A stretch of 64,000 nucleotides of DNA from JBLMYQ01 sp050258375 (GCA_050258375.1 JBLMYQ010000024.1:1-64000), one strand, 5' to 3'. Positions 15,641 to 24,921 are shown, counted from the stretch's first letter. Translations and numbers: made by a program. The notes: generated from the letters alone by a model not told the origin.

Positions 15641-18073
15641 ATGTTTAAGAATAAAACCACCTTCGCAAATACATTTAAAGAAAAAATGAAGACTACACTC
15701 GGCAAATCTATTGAAGACGCTTCTGTATTCGATAAATACTACACATTAGCATCCATAATCAAAGAATCAATAAACAAAAAAATGGCCCAAACAAACAGCC
15801 GATATCTTCAAAAGGGAGACAAACAGGTATATTACTTTTCAATGGAATTCTTATTGGGAAGATTGCTTGGGGACTACTTACTATACTTAAATGTAAGAGA
15901 TATTTGCGAAGAAGGATTAAAAGAACTAGGAATAAGCTTGGAAGAATTAGAAAATGTTGAACCTGATGCAGGTCTCGGAAACGGTGGACTTGGAAGGCTG
16001 GCAGCGTGCTTTTTGGATTCTATGGCTAGCTTGGGAATTCCCGGGCATGGCTGTGGAATAAGGTATAAATATGGTTTGTTTACGCAAAAAATCGTTGAGG
16101 GATATCAGGTTGAGCTCCCTGATACATGGCTTAGAGAGCATAATGTATGGGAAATCAGAAAGAGTGATAAGGCTGTTGAGGTAAGGTTTGGAGGGAATAT
16201 AACAGTCGAAAATCAAAATGACAAAATAGTTTTTATACATGAAAATTATGATCCTATTCTTGCTGTACCATACGATATCCCTATTCTGGGTTATGATGGA
16301 GATTGCGTGAACACACTTCGTTTGTGGAGTGCAGAATCTGCCAGGTCAGAATTTGATTTTGCTTCATTTAACAAAGGTGATTATTTAAAAGCGGCTGAAT
16401 ATAAAACCCAGGTGGAAGCAATATCTGAGGTATTATATCCTGATGATTCAACCTTTGAAAATAGATTGTTGAGACTAAAACAGGAATACTTTATGGTATC
16501 AGCCGGTTTGCAGAGCATAATCAGAAGATTTAAGAAAAGTAATGATTCTATTGCAAAGCTTCCTGAAAAAGTTGCTATACATATAAATGATACTCATCCG
16601 GCTATGGCGGTTCCTGAACTCATGCGGATACTTCTGGACGAAGAGGGAATGGAATGGGAAGAGGCATGGGACATTACTACAAGAACCATTTCATATACTA
16701 ATCATACAATAATGCCCGAAGCTCTTGAAAAGTGGCCGATGGAAACAGTAAAATTCCTTTTGCCCAGAATATTTATGATAATTAATGAGATAAATGAAAG
16801 ATTCTGCAAAGAGCTGTGGGAAAAAAGACCGGGGGATTGGGACGGAATACGGGATATGGCTGTTATTGCGGATGGATATGTTAAAATGGCGCATCTCGCA
16901 ATTGTAGGAAGCTACAGCGTGAATGGTGTTGCTGAGGTACATACAGAGATATTAAAAAAGGATGTTTTAAAGAATTTCTATAACTATACACCGACAAAGT
17001 TTAATAATAAGACAAATGGTATTACGCACCGAAGATGGCTTTTAAAAGCCAATCCAATGTTATCTGATGCAATTACTGAAGCGATTGGAAACAGCTGGGT
17101 TTATCATCCATCCAACCTGATTGATTTAATCAGGTTCTCACATGATACAAACCCTGCTTTTCAGGAAAAGGTTATTACGGCCAAGAAGGCTGGTAAAGAA
17201 AAGCTGGCAAGGTATATAAAAGAAAAGTATGCTGTAAATATTAATACTGATTCAATTTTTGATGTTCAGGTGAAAAGGATACATGCCTACAAAAGGCAGC
17301 TTTTGAATGTACTTAGAATAATAGAGCTGTATAATAGGTTGAAAGAGAATCCATCGCTTGATGTTGTTCCAAGAACATTCATATTTGCAGGGAAAGCTGC
17401 GCCCAGCTATTATTTTGCCAAGAAAATTATTAAGCTTATAAATTCTCTCGGAAACGTGATAAATAATGATGCAGCCATAAAAGACAAGCTTAAAGTAGTA
17501 TTCCTGGAAAACTATAATGTTTCTCTTGCTGAAATTATTTTCCCTGCATCAGATATAAGTGAACAGATATCTACCGCAAGCAAAGAGGCTTCCGGTACCA
17601 GCAATATGAAGTTTATGATGAATGGTGCAATTACTGTAGGGACTATGGATGGAGCTAATATAGAGATACATAATGAAGTTGGTAATGATAATATACTAAC
17701 TTTTGGTTTAAGCGTTGACGAGGTTTTAAATTATTACAGGTGCGGTGGATATTGTTCTTGGGATTATTTCAATAACGATTGCAGAATAAGAACCATTCTG
17801 GAACAGCTTAAAAATAATTATCTGCAAACAGGCATCAGAGACGAATTTATGGATATATACTGGCATCTTCTGGATCATAACGATGAATTCTTTGTATTGA
17901 GGGATTTTAATTCATATTTAGAGGCGCACCAGCAGGCTGACCTGCTTTATAGGAATAAGGAACAGTGGGCAAAAATGGCAATTAATAATATAGCGCATTC
18001 TGGCAGGTTTGGCAGTGATGAGACTATACTGAAATATGCAAAGGAAATTTGGAAGGTAAAACCGGTTTTTTAG
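15641..18073 (+). CDS. glgP: Glycogen/alpha-glucan phosphorylase
   Basis: An 810-residue GT35 enzyme that releases glucose 1-phosphate from alpha-1,4-glucans. The PLP-binding site EASGTSNMKFMMNGA with the Schiff-base Lys near residue 656 is intact, as are GLGNGGLGRLAACFLDS and NGITHRRWL. Size is normal. The start has a strong AGGAGGTG. It stands alone, without glgA/glgC next to it, and is followed by the convergent EamA gene. In clostridia glycogen is often a store mobilised during sporulation. Confidence 0.95.
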   Translation: MFKNKTTFANTFKEKMKTTLGKSIEDASVFDKYYTLASIIKESINKKMAQTNSRYLQKGDKQVYYFSMEFLLGRLLGDYLLYLNVRDICEEGLKELGISLEELENVEPDAGLGNGGLGRLAACFLDSMASLGIPGHGCGIRYKYGLFTQKIVEGYQVELPDTWLREHNVWEIRKSDKAVEVRFGGNITVENQNDKIVFIHENYDPILAVPYDIPILGYDGDCVNTLRLWSAESARSEFDFASFNKGDYLKAAEYKTQVEAISEVLYPDDSTFENRLLRLKQEYFMVSAGLQSIIRRFKKSNDSIAKLPEKVAIHINDTHPAMAVPELMRILLDEEGMEWEEAWDITTRTISYTNHTIMPEALEKWPMETVKFLLPRIFMIINEINERFCKELWEKRPGDWDGIRDMAVIADGYVKMAHLAIVGSYSVNGVAEVHTEILKKDVLKNFYNYTPTKFNNKTNGITHRRWLLKANPMLSDAITEAIGNSWVYHPSNLIDLIRFSHDTNPAFQEKVITAKKAGKEKLARYIKEKYAVNINTDSIFDVQVKRIHAYKRQLLNVLRIIELYNRLKENPSLDVVPRTFIFAGKAAPSYYFAKKIIKLINSLGNVINNDAAIKDKLKVVFLENYNVSLAEIIFPASDISEQISTASKEASGTSNMKFMMNGAITVGTMDGANIEIHNEVGNDNILTFGLSVDEVLNYYRCGGYCSWDYFNNDCRIRTILEQLKNNYLQTGIRDEFMDIYWHLLDHNDEFFVLRDFNSYLEAHQQADLLYRNKEQWAKMAINNIAHSGRFGSDETILKYAKEIWKVKPVF

Positions 18074-18077
18074 CTCA

Positions 18078-18117
18078 TACCGCTATCTTGAGAGCGGTAA
18101 GCTATGAAGTATAGCTT
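18078..18117. terminator. Double hairpin between glgP and the EamA gene
   Basis: TACCGCT/AGCGGTA (18078-18099) is followed directly by AAGCTAT/ATAGCTT (18099-18117). The second hairpin covers the stop of the minus-strand transporter. Neither has a strong T-run, so terminator function is moderately supported. Confidence 0.5.
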
Positions 18118-18953
18118 AAAATAAATATAAAGAATAATACGGAAAAGATTGCTGCCAGTTTTCTGGCAGTAATTTTTTCTTTAAAGAGCATATGCGAAAA
18201 AATTATTACAAATATGGGATAAGTGTTAACGAGTGTTATTGCTATTACAACGTTTCCGTACATTATAGCGTATAAGTACAATAAAAAGTTGGCAATTACA
18301 AATAAGGCTCTTAACCATGATTGAAGAAGTACTGATTTTGTTATTAAGCTCCATCTTGGCTTAAGCAATATTACCGAAATACAGAAAACAAAGGCACATC
18401 TTATCATAAAAATGGTGGGAGGATTAGTAGTATTTATTGAAAAAAGAAGCTTGAACAAAACTGCGGAAACTCCTGTTAATAAAGCATATGATAAGCCATA
18501 ATAGCTGTGGTTTATTGTTAATGCACAGAAAGGTTCAAAAAGATTTTTACTATTTTTTAGATTCATAAGATATATGGATATTATTATGCAGATAATAGCA
18601 AATATTGTTTTTATTGATACATAATCTATAAAGATTGAAACAAGAATTAATGTGAATATGGGAGACAAGGACATAAATATTGAAAAATAAGATACCTCAT
18701 TAAGTTCGATTCCCTTAAAATAATAGTAATTGGAAAGAGAATCAATAATACAGATAGCTGTGATTAGCAGCAGTGTGTATGTTGAAAGCTGGAGTTTAAA
18801 GAAAAAGAATGAAAAAGGAGCAAGGGTAAGTGTAATTTGAAGGAAACTAAGAGGCGCAAGCTCTCTTGCAGAGGCTTGTTCAAAAAGTTTTTTAAGAAAA
18901 ACAGTAACAATAGCTATTGCAAAGGCTGAACCTAATGCGATAAATGTTATCAT
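18102..18953 (-). CDS. EamA/DMT-family transporter
   Basis: A 283-residue membrane protein with about ten hydrophobic segments arranged as two EamA repeats (residues about 5-135 and 150-280). Drug/metabolite-family carriers export amino acids, nucleotides or other metabolites; the substrate cannot be told. The ATG follows AAGGAG. Single gene, convergent with glgP. Confidence 0.85.
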   Translation of the reverse strand: MITFIALGSAFAIAIVTVFLKKLFEQASARELAPLSFLQITLTLAPFSFFFFKLQLSTYTLLLITAICIIDSLSNYYYFKGIELNEVSYFSIFMSLSPIFTLILVSIFIDYVSIKTIFAIICIIISIYLMNLKNSKNLFEPFCALTINHSYYGLSYALLTGVSAVLFKLLFSINTTNPPTIFMIRCAFVFCISVILLKPRWSLITKSVLLQSWLRALFVIANFLLYLYAIMYGNVVIAITLVNTYPIFVIIFSHMLFKEKITARKLAAIFSVLFFIFILSYTS

Positions 18954-19116
18954 TTGCTACTCCTTGGTTTTTAATATTCTCACAATATTCTTCAAAATTA
19001 GAAATGCGCTCAATATTAGGCAATAAATATTATAGCATAAGGCTTATAACTGCGAAAATATTTTGGTTGTGTTATAATTAATATTGCGATTATTGGGAAC
19101 ATTAAACAAAATATAT

Positions 19117-19145
19117 TTGATTTGTGGAAAAGTTTGTGGTAAAAT
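19117..19145 (+). promoter_or_regulatory. Promoter of rpsF-ssb-rpsR
   Basis: TTGATT (19117-19122), 17-bp spacer, TAAAAT (19140-19145), about 70 bp before the rpsF start. Confidence 0.7.
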
Positions 19146-19149
19146 ACCG

Positions 19150-19205
19150 TCACGAATCATTCCTTGCTCCGTACATTGATGCGGGGCCTTAAGTCCGGGA
19201 GGAGG
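19150..19205 (+). promoter_or_regulatory. Probable S6:S18 autoregulatory rpsF leader
   Basis: The leader contains CTCCG...CGGGG able to pair and a CCGGGAGG stretch just before the ribosome site. Paired elements presenting CCG near the rpsF start are typical of the S6:S18-binding leader found in many bacteria. Assigned by position and rough structure only. Confidence 0.45.
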
Positions 19206-19214
19206 TGAACTCAA

Positions 19215-19502
19215 ATGGTAAATAGTTACGAATCCATTTTTATCATTAATCCAAATTTGGAGGAAGAAGCAACAAAAGCTGTTGTCGAAAAATTCAAAGG
19301 ATTAATTGAAACTACTGGTAAAATTGACAGCATCGAAGAATGGGGGAAAAGAAAGCTTGCTTACCCCATAAATAAGATTAACGAAGGCTACTATGTTCTT
19401 ATTAATTTCAATGCGGATTCTTCATTTGCCCATGAGCTCGAAAGGGTATATAAGATTACGGATGATGTAATCAAGTATATCGTGCTCAGAAAAGATGAAT
19501 AA
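19215..19502 (+). CDS. rpsF: Ribosomal protein bS6
   Basis: A 95-residue 30S protein. VNSYESIFIINPNLEEEATK and GYYVLINFNADSS are typical of S6. It binds S18 on the platform of the small subunit. It is first in the rpsF-ssb-rpsR operon with AGGAGGTG before the ATG. Confidence 0.97.
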   Translation: MVNSYESIFIINPNLEEEATKAVVEKFKGLIETTGKIDSIEEWGKRKLAYPINKINEGYYVLINFNADSSFAHELERVYKITDDVIKYIVLRKDE

Positions 19503-19544
19503 TTCAGCAAAACACCTTATTTATTGGTGAGGATGTGATTTTTT

Positions 19545-19955
19545 ATGTTAAATAAAGTCATACTTATGGGTAGACTTACAAAGGACCCTGAAACAAGGTA
19601 TACAACCACAAACAATACACTTGTTTGTTCTTTTACACTTGCTGTTAACAGAAGATTTGTAAAGCAGGGTGAAGAGAAACAGACAGATTTTATTCCAATA
19701 ATTGCATGGAGCAAGCTTGGAGAATTCTGCAGTAAGTATTTTACCAAGGGCAGTCAGGTTGCTGTTTGTGGTAGACTTCAGACAAGAACATGGGATGACA
19801 ATGATAATAAAAGACACTATGTAACTGAAGTTATTGCTGATGAAGCTTACTTTGCTGATTCCAAAAAGGGTGATGCAGGTGAAAATAAAGCAGTTAATCA
19901 GTCACAAGGAGAAGAGTTTTTCACTATAGTTAATGATGATGATTTACCTTTTTAA
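19545..19955 (+). CDS. ssb: Single-stranded DNA-binding protein
   Basis: A 136-residue SSB: an OB fold over residues 1-105 (MLNKVILMGRLTKDPETRYT) and a short acidic tail ending DDDLPF, the tip that docks partner proteins such as PriA and RecQ. Position between rpsF and rpsR is the standard Firmicute order, so this is the housekeeping SSB. Confidence 0.97.
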   Translation: MLNKVILMGRLTKDPETRYTTTNNTLVCSFTLAVNRRFVKQGEEKQTDFIPIIAWSKLGEFCSKYFTKGSQVAVCGRLQTRTWDDNDNKRHYVTEVIADEAYFADSKKGDAGENKAVNQSQGEEFFTIVNDDDLPF

Positions 19956-19992
19956 CATAAAGGTTTAATTCGTAGTTGGAAGGAGGAGAATT

Positions 19993-20259
19993 ATGAGCAA
20001 GAAAACAGGGAACTCTGAAAGAAACAACTCTGGAAATCCAAGAATGAGAAGAATGAAAAAAAAGGTTTGCTCTTTTTGTATAGATAAGGTTGAAACAATC
20101 GAATATAAAGATGTAGGCAAATTAAGAAAATTCATTTCCGAAAGAGGAAAGATTCTTCCAAGAAGGATCAGCGGCAATTGTGCCAAACACCAGAGGCAGT
20201 TGACAATAGCTATAAAGAGGGCTAGGCACATCGCCTTGCTGCCGTTTACGACAGAATAA
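19993..20259 (+). CDS. rpsR: Ribosomal protein bS18, zinc-binding type
   Basis: An 88-residue S18. KKVCSFCIDKVETIEYKD plus a Cys in GNCAKHQRQL indicate the zinc-ribbon (C+) form rather than the cysteine-free paralogue. Third gene of the operon, 37 bp after ssb with GGAGGAG. Confidence 0.96.
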   Translation: MSKKTGNSERNNSGNPRMRRMKKKVCSFCIDKVETIEYKDVGKLRKFISERGKILPRRISGNCAKHQRQLTIAIKRARHIALLPFTTE

Positions 20260-20276
20260 GAATAATGGATTATGCG

Positions 20277-20304
20277 ATAGGCGGTATGAAAACATACCGC
20301 CTAT
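20277..20304. terminator. Perfect hairpin between rpsR and the corrinoid protein gene
   Basis: ATAGGCGGTATG-AAAA-CATACCGCCTAT is a 12-bp perfect stem with a 4-nt loop. No T-run follows; the AGGAGG of the next gene starts 10 nt later. It could end the rpsF operon or control the corrinoid gene. Confidence 0.6.
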
Positions 20305-20327
20305 GAAATATTCAGGAGGTGCTTTTC

Positions 20328-20978
20328 ATGGAAGTGCTTAATGAAATCTACAAGGGACTTCAAATAGGAAATGCAAAACTTGTTGAGACCAAGACAAGGG
20401 AAGCAATTGACAATGATATTTTGCCTGAAAAAATTCTTAACAAAGCTCTTATAGCTTCAATGGAGGAGCTTGGAATAAATTTTAAAAATGGCAGAGTTTT
20501 TCTCCCTGAGGTAATGATGGCAGCTAGAGCAATGCAGGCAGCCATGAATATTCTAAAGCCAAAACTTGTGGAAACAGGAGTAAAGCCAGTAGGAAAAGCT
20601 GTTATTGGAACTGTAAAGGGCGATCAGCATGATATTGGCAAAAATCTTGTGGCAATGATGATGATGGGTTCAGGTATAGAGGTTATAGATTTAGGAATAG
20701 ATGTTCCTCCGGAAAAATTCATCAGATGTGCTGTTGAGAATGATGCGCAGATAATTGCCTTATCTGCTTTGCTATCTACTACCATGCCGCAGCAGGCTAA
20801 GGTTATTGAAGAATTAAAAAAAGCAGGGTTGAGAGAAAAGATTAAGGTAATTGTTGGAGGAGCCCCTGTTACTGAGAATTTCGCCAGGGAAATAGGAGCT
20901 GATGCTTACACACCGGATGCCGGTTCGGCAGCGCTAAAAGCAAAAGAGCTGATATATGAGCTTATTAGAAAAGATTGA
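20328..20978 (+). CDS. Corrinoid (B12-binding) protein of the methyltransferase type
   Basis: The start is the ATG at 20328, 7 nt after AGGAGG; a GTG 9 nt earlier overlaps the ribosome site. The 216-residue protein has an N-terminal helical cap (about 1-85) and a Rossmann cobalamin-binding domain from about 90, with the cobalt-ligand motif D-Q-H-D-I-G (KGDQHDIGKNLV) and later VGGAPVTENFAREIGADAY. Such proteins carry a methyl group on B12 for MttB/MtbB/MtaB-type or vanillate-type systems. No methyltransferase or activating ATPase lies nearby, so its partner must be elsewhere. Confidence 0.9.
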   Translation: MEVLNEIYKGLQIGNAKLVETKTREAIDNDILPEKILNKALIASMEELGINFKNGRVFLPEVMMAARAMQAAMNILKPKLVETGVKPVGKAVIGTVKGDQHDIGKNLVAMMMMGSGIEVIDLGIDVPPEKFIRCAVENDAQIIALSALLSTTMPQQAKVIEELKKAGLREKIKVIVGGAPVTENFAREIGADAYTPDAGSAALKAKELIYELIRKD

Positions 20979-21047
20979 CAACCAGATTTCATGGTTATAC
21001 AATTTTGCTAGTAAGCAGAAGATTATCACATAAAAAAAGGAAGAATT

Positions 21048-21872
21048 ATGAGAGTTGGCTATCTAGGCCCCACCGGGTCTTATTGTGAGGAAGCATTAAA
21101 AATATTTGTAAAAGAAGCTGGAGAGGTTGCTCCTGTTGAGTTTGCTACTATATATGATGCACTAACAGCTGTTACTACAGGGGAAATTAATTGCGCAGTG
21201 GTTCCAATAGAGAACTCAATCGAGGGCTCTGTAAACACTACGCTTGATATACTTGCAGAAAATGAAAGTATAAAAATAAATGCAGAAATAATTCTTAAAA
21301 TAAGACATAATCTTCTTGTAAAAAAAGGGACAAAGCCTGAAGAGGTTGAGCTTATATTATCCCATCCTCAAGCTATTGCACAATGTGGTAAGTACTTGAG
21401 GAGTAATTTCCCGGGTGTTCCTACCCATGCTGCTTCCAGTACATCAGAGGGGGCACGTGAAACTGCTGCTTCTGATTTAAAATGGGCTGCTATATCAAAT
21501 CTGAAAGCAGCAAGTGTATATGGGCTGGAGATTCTGAAAGAAGGTATACAGGATGGAGATAACAACATGACAAGATTTGTTGTTGTATCTCTTGAAGAAT
21601 CAGAAAAAACAGCTTCAGATAAGACGTCTATGGTATTTTCGACAGAAGATAAGCCCGGCAGCTTATACAGAATCCTGGACATATTTAATCTATGGGACAT
21701 TAATCTGACAAAAATAGAATCAAGACCTGCTAAAAATCAATTAGGGAAGTATATATTCTTTGTTGACATAGAAGGACATTATTCTGATTCTGACATAAAG
21801 GAAGCGCTTACAATGGTGAATAGAAAAACATCGTATTTCAGACTTCTTGGTTCTTACCGTAGAATAAATTAG
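21048..21872 (+). CDS. pheA: Prephenate dehydratase
   Basis: A 274-residue monofunctional enzyme converting prephenate to phenylpyruvate for phenylalanine synthesis. The catalytic domain shows GYLGPTGSYCEEAL, VPIENSIEGSVNTTLD and NMTRFVVVS; the ACT regulatory domain starts near residue 195 (KTSMVFSTEDKPGSLYRILD) with the ESRP motif that gives feedback inhibition by Phe. No T-box or attenuator was seen in the 69-bp gap before it. Confidence 0.95.
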   Translation: MRVGYLGPTGSYCEEALKIFVKEAGEVAPVEFATIYDALTAVTTGEINCAVVPIENSIEGSVNTTLDILAENESIKINAEIILKIRHNLLVKKGTKPEEVELILSHPQAIAQCGKYLRSNFPGVPTHAASSTSEGARETAASDLKWAAISNLKAASVYGLEILKEGIQDGDNNMTRFVVVSLEESEKTASDKTSMVFSTEDKPGSLYRILDIFNLWDINLTKIESRPAKNQLGKYIFFVDIEGHYSDSDIKEALTMVNRKTSYFRLLGSYRRIN

Positions 21873-21903
21873 TTTAAGTTTTTGGGAAAGGAAGTATGCG
21901 ATA

Positions 21904-22242
21904 TTGGTAAATAGAAAGGGTTCAGAGGTTGATATCACTAGAAATATAAAGATAATAGAAGGTCTAAAGAGCCAAATACTTACCGAAATAGCAGCTTTGT
22001 TCAGAAGTCTTGTCAGTGGCTTTAAGGAGGATGCAAGGGAGGAAATAGGAGATGCTATTGCAAACATCATAATCATTGCATTCTTGTTATCAAAAAGATT
22101 GGGAATCACTTATAACGCTATTGGCTTAAAGGTTCAAAACAAAATAAGAAATGGGATAATTAACCAACAAGAAGAAGAAAAATATTATGGAGATTTAACT
22201 GAGCTTGCAAAGTATATGAACAATGATGCGAAAAAGAAATAG
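21904..22242 (+). CDS. MazG-like nucleotide pyrophosphohydrolase family protein
   Basis: A 112-residue helical protein with a TTG start preceded by GGAAAGGAAG. The segment REEIGDAIANIIIIAFLLSKRLGI carries the E-x-x-x-D pattern of MazG-type all-alpha NTP pyrophosphatases, which hydrolyse non-canonical or surplus NTPs. Some ligands of full MazG are not obvious, hence the family-level call. It lies between pheA and gdpP on the same strand. Confidence 0.75.
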   Translation: MVNRKGSEVDITRNIKIIEGLKSQILTEIAALFRSLVSGFKEDAREEIGDAIANIIIIAFLLSKRLGITYNAIGLKVQNKIRNGIINQQEEEKYYGDLTELAKYMNNDAKKK

Positions 22243-22306
22243 CTTATATGACTGGCGTTAATTGCTTTTAGTTTATGGTTTTTAAGAGAAGGGAAGGATA
22301 GATTGT

Positions 22307-24322
22307 ATGAACAATCTCGGTTTTTCCAAGCTGTTTCTACCTAAGGTAATTTTATATTTAACCTTGATTTTTACACTTACAGTAGTTGCTTGTATATTGA
22401 AACCTGTATTAATTATTCCAAGCATAATAATGCTTGTCACTGTTTTTATATACTCAACTACCGAAAATAAAATCACAAAAAAAGAAATATTGAGCTACAT
22501 AAAAGCTTTGAGCGTTAATATGAACTTTTCTTCAAAGGATGCTCTGCAAAATTTCCCACTGCCTATTCTTGTTGCAGAAGAAACAGGGGAAATTATCTGG
22601 TATAATTCCTTATTTTCCACACTTGTTGAAGAAAACAAAAAAACAGAAGTAATTAAAGATACACTTATCAAAATACTTGAACAAAATGATACTCAAAGCA
22701 CTAAAAATATTAATATCAATGCTTGGATTGAAGATAAATACTATTTAATTTTTGGTAACATTGTAAAGACAGATAATAACAAAGGAAAGTCCAAATATAT
22801 TTGGGTGCTGTATTTCCTTGAAGAAACAGAAAATAAAAATGTAATGATAAAATTTGCAGAAAGCAAACCTGTTGTTGCAGTAGTAACAATTGATAATTAT
22901 GAAGAAGTAATGCAAAATGCTGAAGATATTTCAAAGCCTCATATCCTTGCTGAAATAGATAAGAAATTAAGTGTTTGGATTTCCCCTACAGGAGGAATTA
23001 TAAAGAAATTTGAAAGAGATAAGTATTTATGCATATTTGAGAATAAGTATCTTTCTGGATTTGAAGAAAAGAAATTTGAAATAATTGATATAGTAAAAGA
23101 AATAAATATAGGCAATAAAATTCCTGTTACCCTAAGTATGGGTATAGGTTTGGCTGCAGATAATTTTTCAGATAACCTTTCAAGTGCAATGGCTGCTCTT
23201 GATGTTGCCCTTGGCAGGGGCGGAGATCAGGTTGTTATAAAGAATGGCGAAAAGTATTCTTTCTTCGGAGGAAGAACCAAGGAGCTCGAAAGAAGGACCA
23301 GGGTGAAAGCAAGAGTAGTTGCGCACGCATTGAGAGAGCTTATTAATCAATCAGAGCAAGTAATCATTATGGGGCATATAAATGCTGATATAGATTCGTT
23401 GGGTGCTGCACTCGGATTGCTTAGGGTTGCGAGGACAAACGGCAAGCATGCCCATATTGTTATGAATAATTCAAATATAATGGTTGACAGCCTTATGGAT
23501 AAAATTGAAAAAGATAAGGAATACCACGGAGCTTTTATTACGCGGAACGAAGCTTTGGACAAGGTACACAAAAAGACTCTGTTGATAGTTGTTGATACTC
23601 ACAGACCAAGCCTAACCGAATGTCCGGAGCTGCTTAAGTTCACTGACAAGGTTGTTGTTATTGATCATCATAGGAGAGGAACTGACTTTATAAATGATCC
23701 AGTGCTTGCTTTCCACGAGGTGTATGCCTCATCAACCTGTGAGCTTGTCACAGAAATAATTCATTACCTTGATGGCGAAAAAAGCCTTAGACCGATTGAG
23801 GCGGAAGCATTGTATGCAGGAATTACGATAGATACGAAAAATTTCACTCTTAAGACTGGGATAAGAACCTTTGAAGCGGCAGCATTTTTAAAAAAATTTG
23901 GTGTTGATTCTATGGTAGTAAAGCAGCTGTTTCAGAATGATTTAGCTACTTATACAGCTCGTTCTGAGGTAGTTAAGAATGCTGAATTGATTAATGAGAT
24001 AGCGATTTCCATATGTCCTGAAAACACAAAAAATTCTACCTTGATTGCAGCTCAAGCGGCAGATGAGCTGCTGGGCATAAGCGGAATTGCTGCTTCATTT
24101 GTATTATCCAAGGTAAATGAGTTGGTTTCCATAAGTGGAAGATCTTTAGGAGATATCAATGTTCAGGTTATTTTGGAAAAGATGGGTGGAGGCGGCCATT
24201 TGACAGTTGCTGGTTCTCAGATTCCGGATATTGATATAGAAGAAGCGAAAGAAATGCTTAAGAAAAATATTTTTGAATATTTAGAAGACAACTCGCCCCC
24301 TAACCCTCTCTCTCTGCAATAG
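22307..24322 (+). CDS. gdpP: Cyclic-di-AMP phosphodiesterase GdpP
   Basis: A 671-residue membrane enzyme: two N-terminal helices (about 12-50), a degenerate PAS region, a GGDEF-like domain with GRGGDQVVI near 303, and a DHH/DHHA1 catalytic module. Catalytic motifs are HINADIDSLGAALG (from about 356), VVDTHRP, VVIDHHRRG (about 450) and GGGGHLTVAGSQ near the end. It hydrolyses c-di-AMP to pApA, so it tunes K+ uptake and wall homeostasis. The last ten residues (NSPPNPLSLQ) and the stop come from a repeat element. gdpP-rplI-dnaB is the normal Firmicute order. Confidence 0.95.
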   Translation: MNNLGFSKLFLPKVILYLTLIFTLTVVACILKPVLIIPSIIMLVTVFIYSTTENKITKKEILSYIKALSVNMNFSSKDALQNFPLPILVAEETGEIIWYNSLFSTLVEENKKTEVIKDTLIKILEQNDTQSTKNININAWIEDKYYLIFGNIVKTDNNKGKSKYIWVLYFLEETENKNVMIKFAESKPVVAVVTIDNYEEVMQNAEDISKPHILAEIDKKLSVWISPTGGIIKKFERDKYLCIFENKYLSGFEEKKFEIIDIVKEINIGNKIPVTLSMGIGLAADNFSDNLSSAMAALDVALGRGGDQVVIKNGEKYSFFGGRTKELERRTRVKARVVAHALRELINQSEQVIIMGHINADIDSLGAALGLLRVARTNGKHAHIVMNNSNIMVDSLMDKIEKDKEYHGAFITRNEALDKVHKKTLLIVVDTHRPSLTECPELLKFTDKVVVIDHHRRGTDFINDPVLAFHEVYASSTCELVTEIIHYLDGEKSLRPIEAEALYAGITIDTKNFTLKTGIRTFEAAAFLKKFGVDSMVVKQLFQNDLATYTARSEVVKNAELINEIAISICPENTKNSTLIAAQAADELLGISGIAASFVLSKVNELVSISGRSLGDINVQVILEKMGGGGHLTVAGSQIPDIDIEEAKEMLKKNIFEYLEDNSPPNPLSLQ

Positions 24323-24358
24323 AGGGGAATTGGCGGGATTTTCCAGAGAGGCGAGTTT
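24290..24358. repeat. Short palindromic element, family A-related, at the gdpP 3' end
   Basis: AACTCGCC at the left end is inverted as GGCGAGTT at the right. Inside is a CCCTCTCTCT / AGAGGGG hairpin around the gdpP stop. It resembles the rplI element at 24829-24897 and the ends of the larger elements. Confidence 0.75.
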
Positions 24359-24389
24359 TCAACTTTACATTAATAATGGAGGTATTTTA

Positions 24390-24842
24390 ATGAAAGTAAT
24401 ATTACAGCAGGATGTAAAAGGTCAAGGGAAAAAGGGGCAAATGATTGAGGTTAGCGATGGATATGCACGAAATTTCTTATTGCCTAAAAAGCTTGCAATT
24501 GAAGCAAATTCAAACAATGTAAATTTATTGAATCAAAAGAAGCAGGCTGAAGCCGATAAAAAGAATAAAGAATTGGCGCAGGCTAAAATGCTTGCGGAAA
24601 AAATAAATAATACAACAGTAGCAATCAAGGCAAAATCAGGTGAGAATGGGAAGCTGTTTGGTTCAATAACAGCAAAGGATATTGCTGACCATCTTAAGAC
24701 TCAGGCTGGTATTGATTTGGATAAAAGGAAAATTAGTTTGGATGATTCAATAAAAAGTCTTGGCGCTCTTGAAGTGGATGTAAGACTTTATGAAGGAGTC
24801 CACTCAAAGCTCAAGGTTAAGATTGAACAACTCACCCCCTAA
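24390..24842 (+). CDS. rplI: Ribosomal protein bL9
   Basis: The start is the ATG at 24390 preceded by TGGAGG; 60 nt of extra open frame upstream lies in repeat DNA and is not likely translated. The 150-residue protein has the N-terminal RNA-binding domain (VILQQDVKGQGKKGQ, GYARNFLLPKKLA), a long connecting helix, and the C-terminal domain (GENGKLFGSITAKDIAD). The final LTP and stop are supplied by a repeat element, like the end of gdpP. Confidence 0.96.
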   Translation: MKVILQQDVKGQGKKGQMIEVSDGYARNFLLPKKLAIEANSNNVNLLNQKKQAEADKKNKELAQAKMLAEKINNTTVAIKAKSGENGKLFGSITAKDIADHLKTQAGIDLDKRKISLDDSIKSLGALEVDVRLYEGVHSKLKVKIEQLTP

Positions 24843-24897
24843 CCCCCTCTCTTAAAATAGAGGGGGGAATAGAATATCCTTCATAGATGGGTGAGTT
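24829..24897. repeat. Short palindromic element, family A-related, at the rplI 3' end
   Basis: Terminal inverted repeats AACTCACCC and GGGTGAGTT (24889-24897) enclose a CCCCCTCT/AGAGGGGG hairpin that includes the rplI stop. Same size and plan as the gdpP copy. Confidence 0.78.
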
Positions 24898-24921
24898 AAG
24901 ATTTTAGAAAGGAAAATTCAT

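Noticed and set aside
20979..21047. T-box or attenuator before pheA
   Set aside because: The gap is 69 bp, with no T-box sequence and no terminator/antiterminator pair.
24330..24389. N-terminal extension of bL9 (MAGFSREASFQL...)
   Set aside because: It is repeat DNA upstream of a strong TGGAGG and ATG. The shorter start matches the family.
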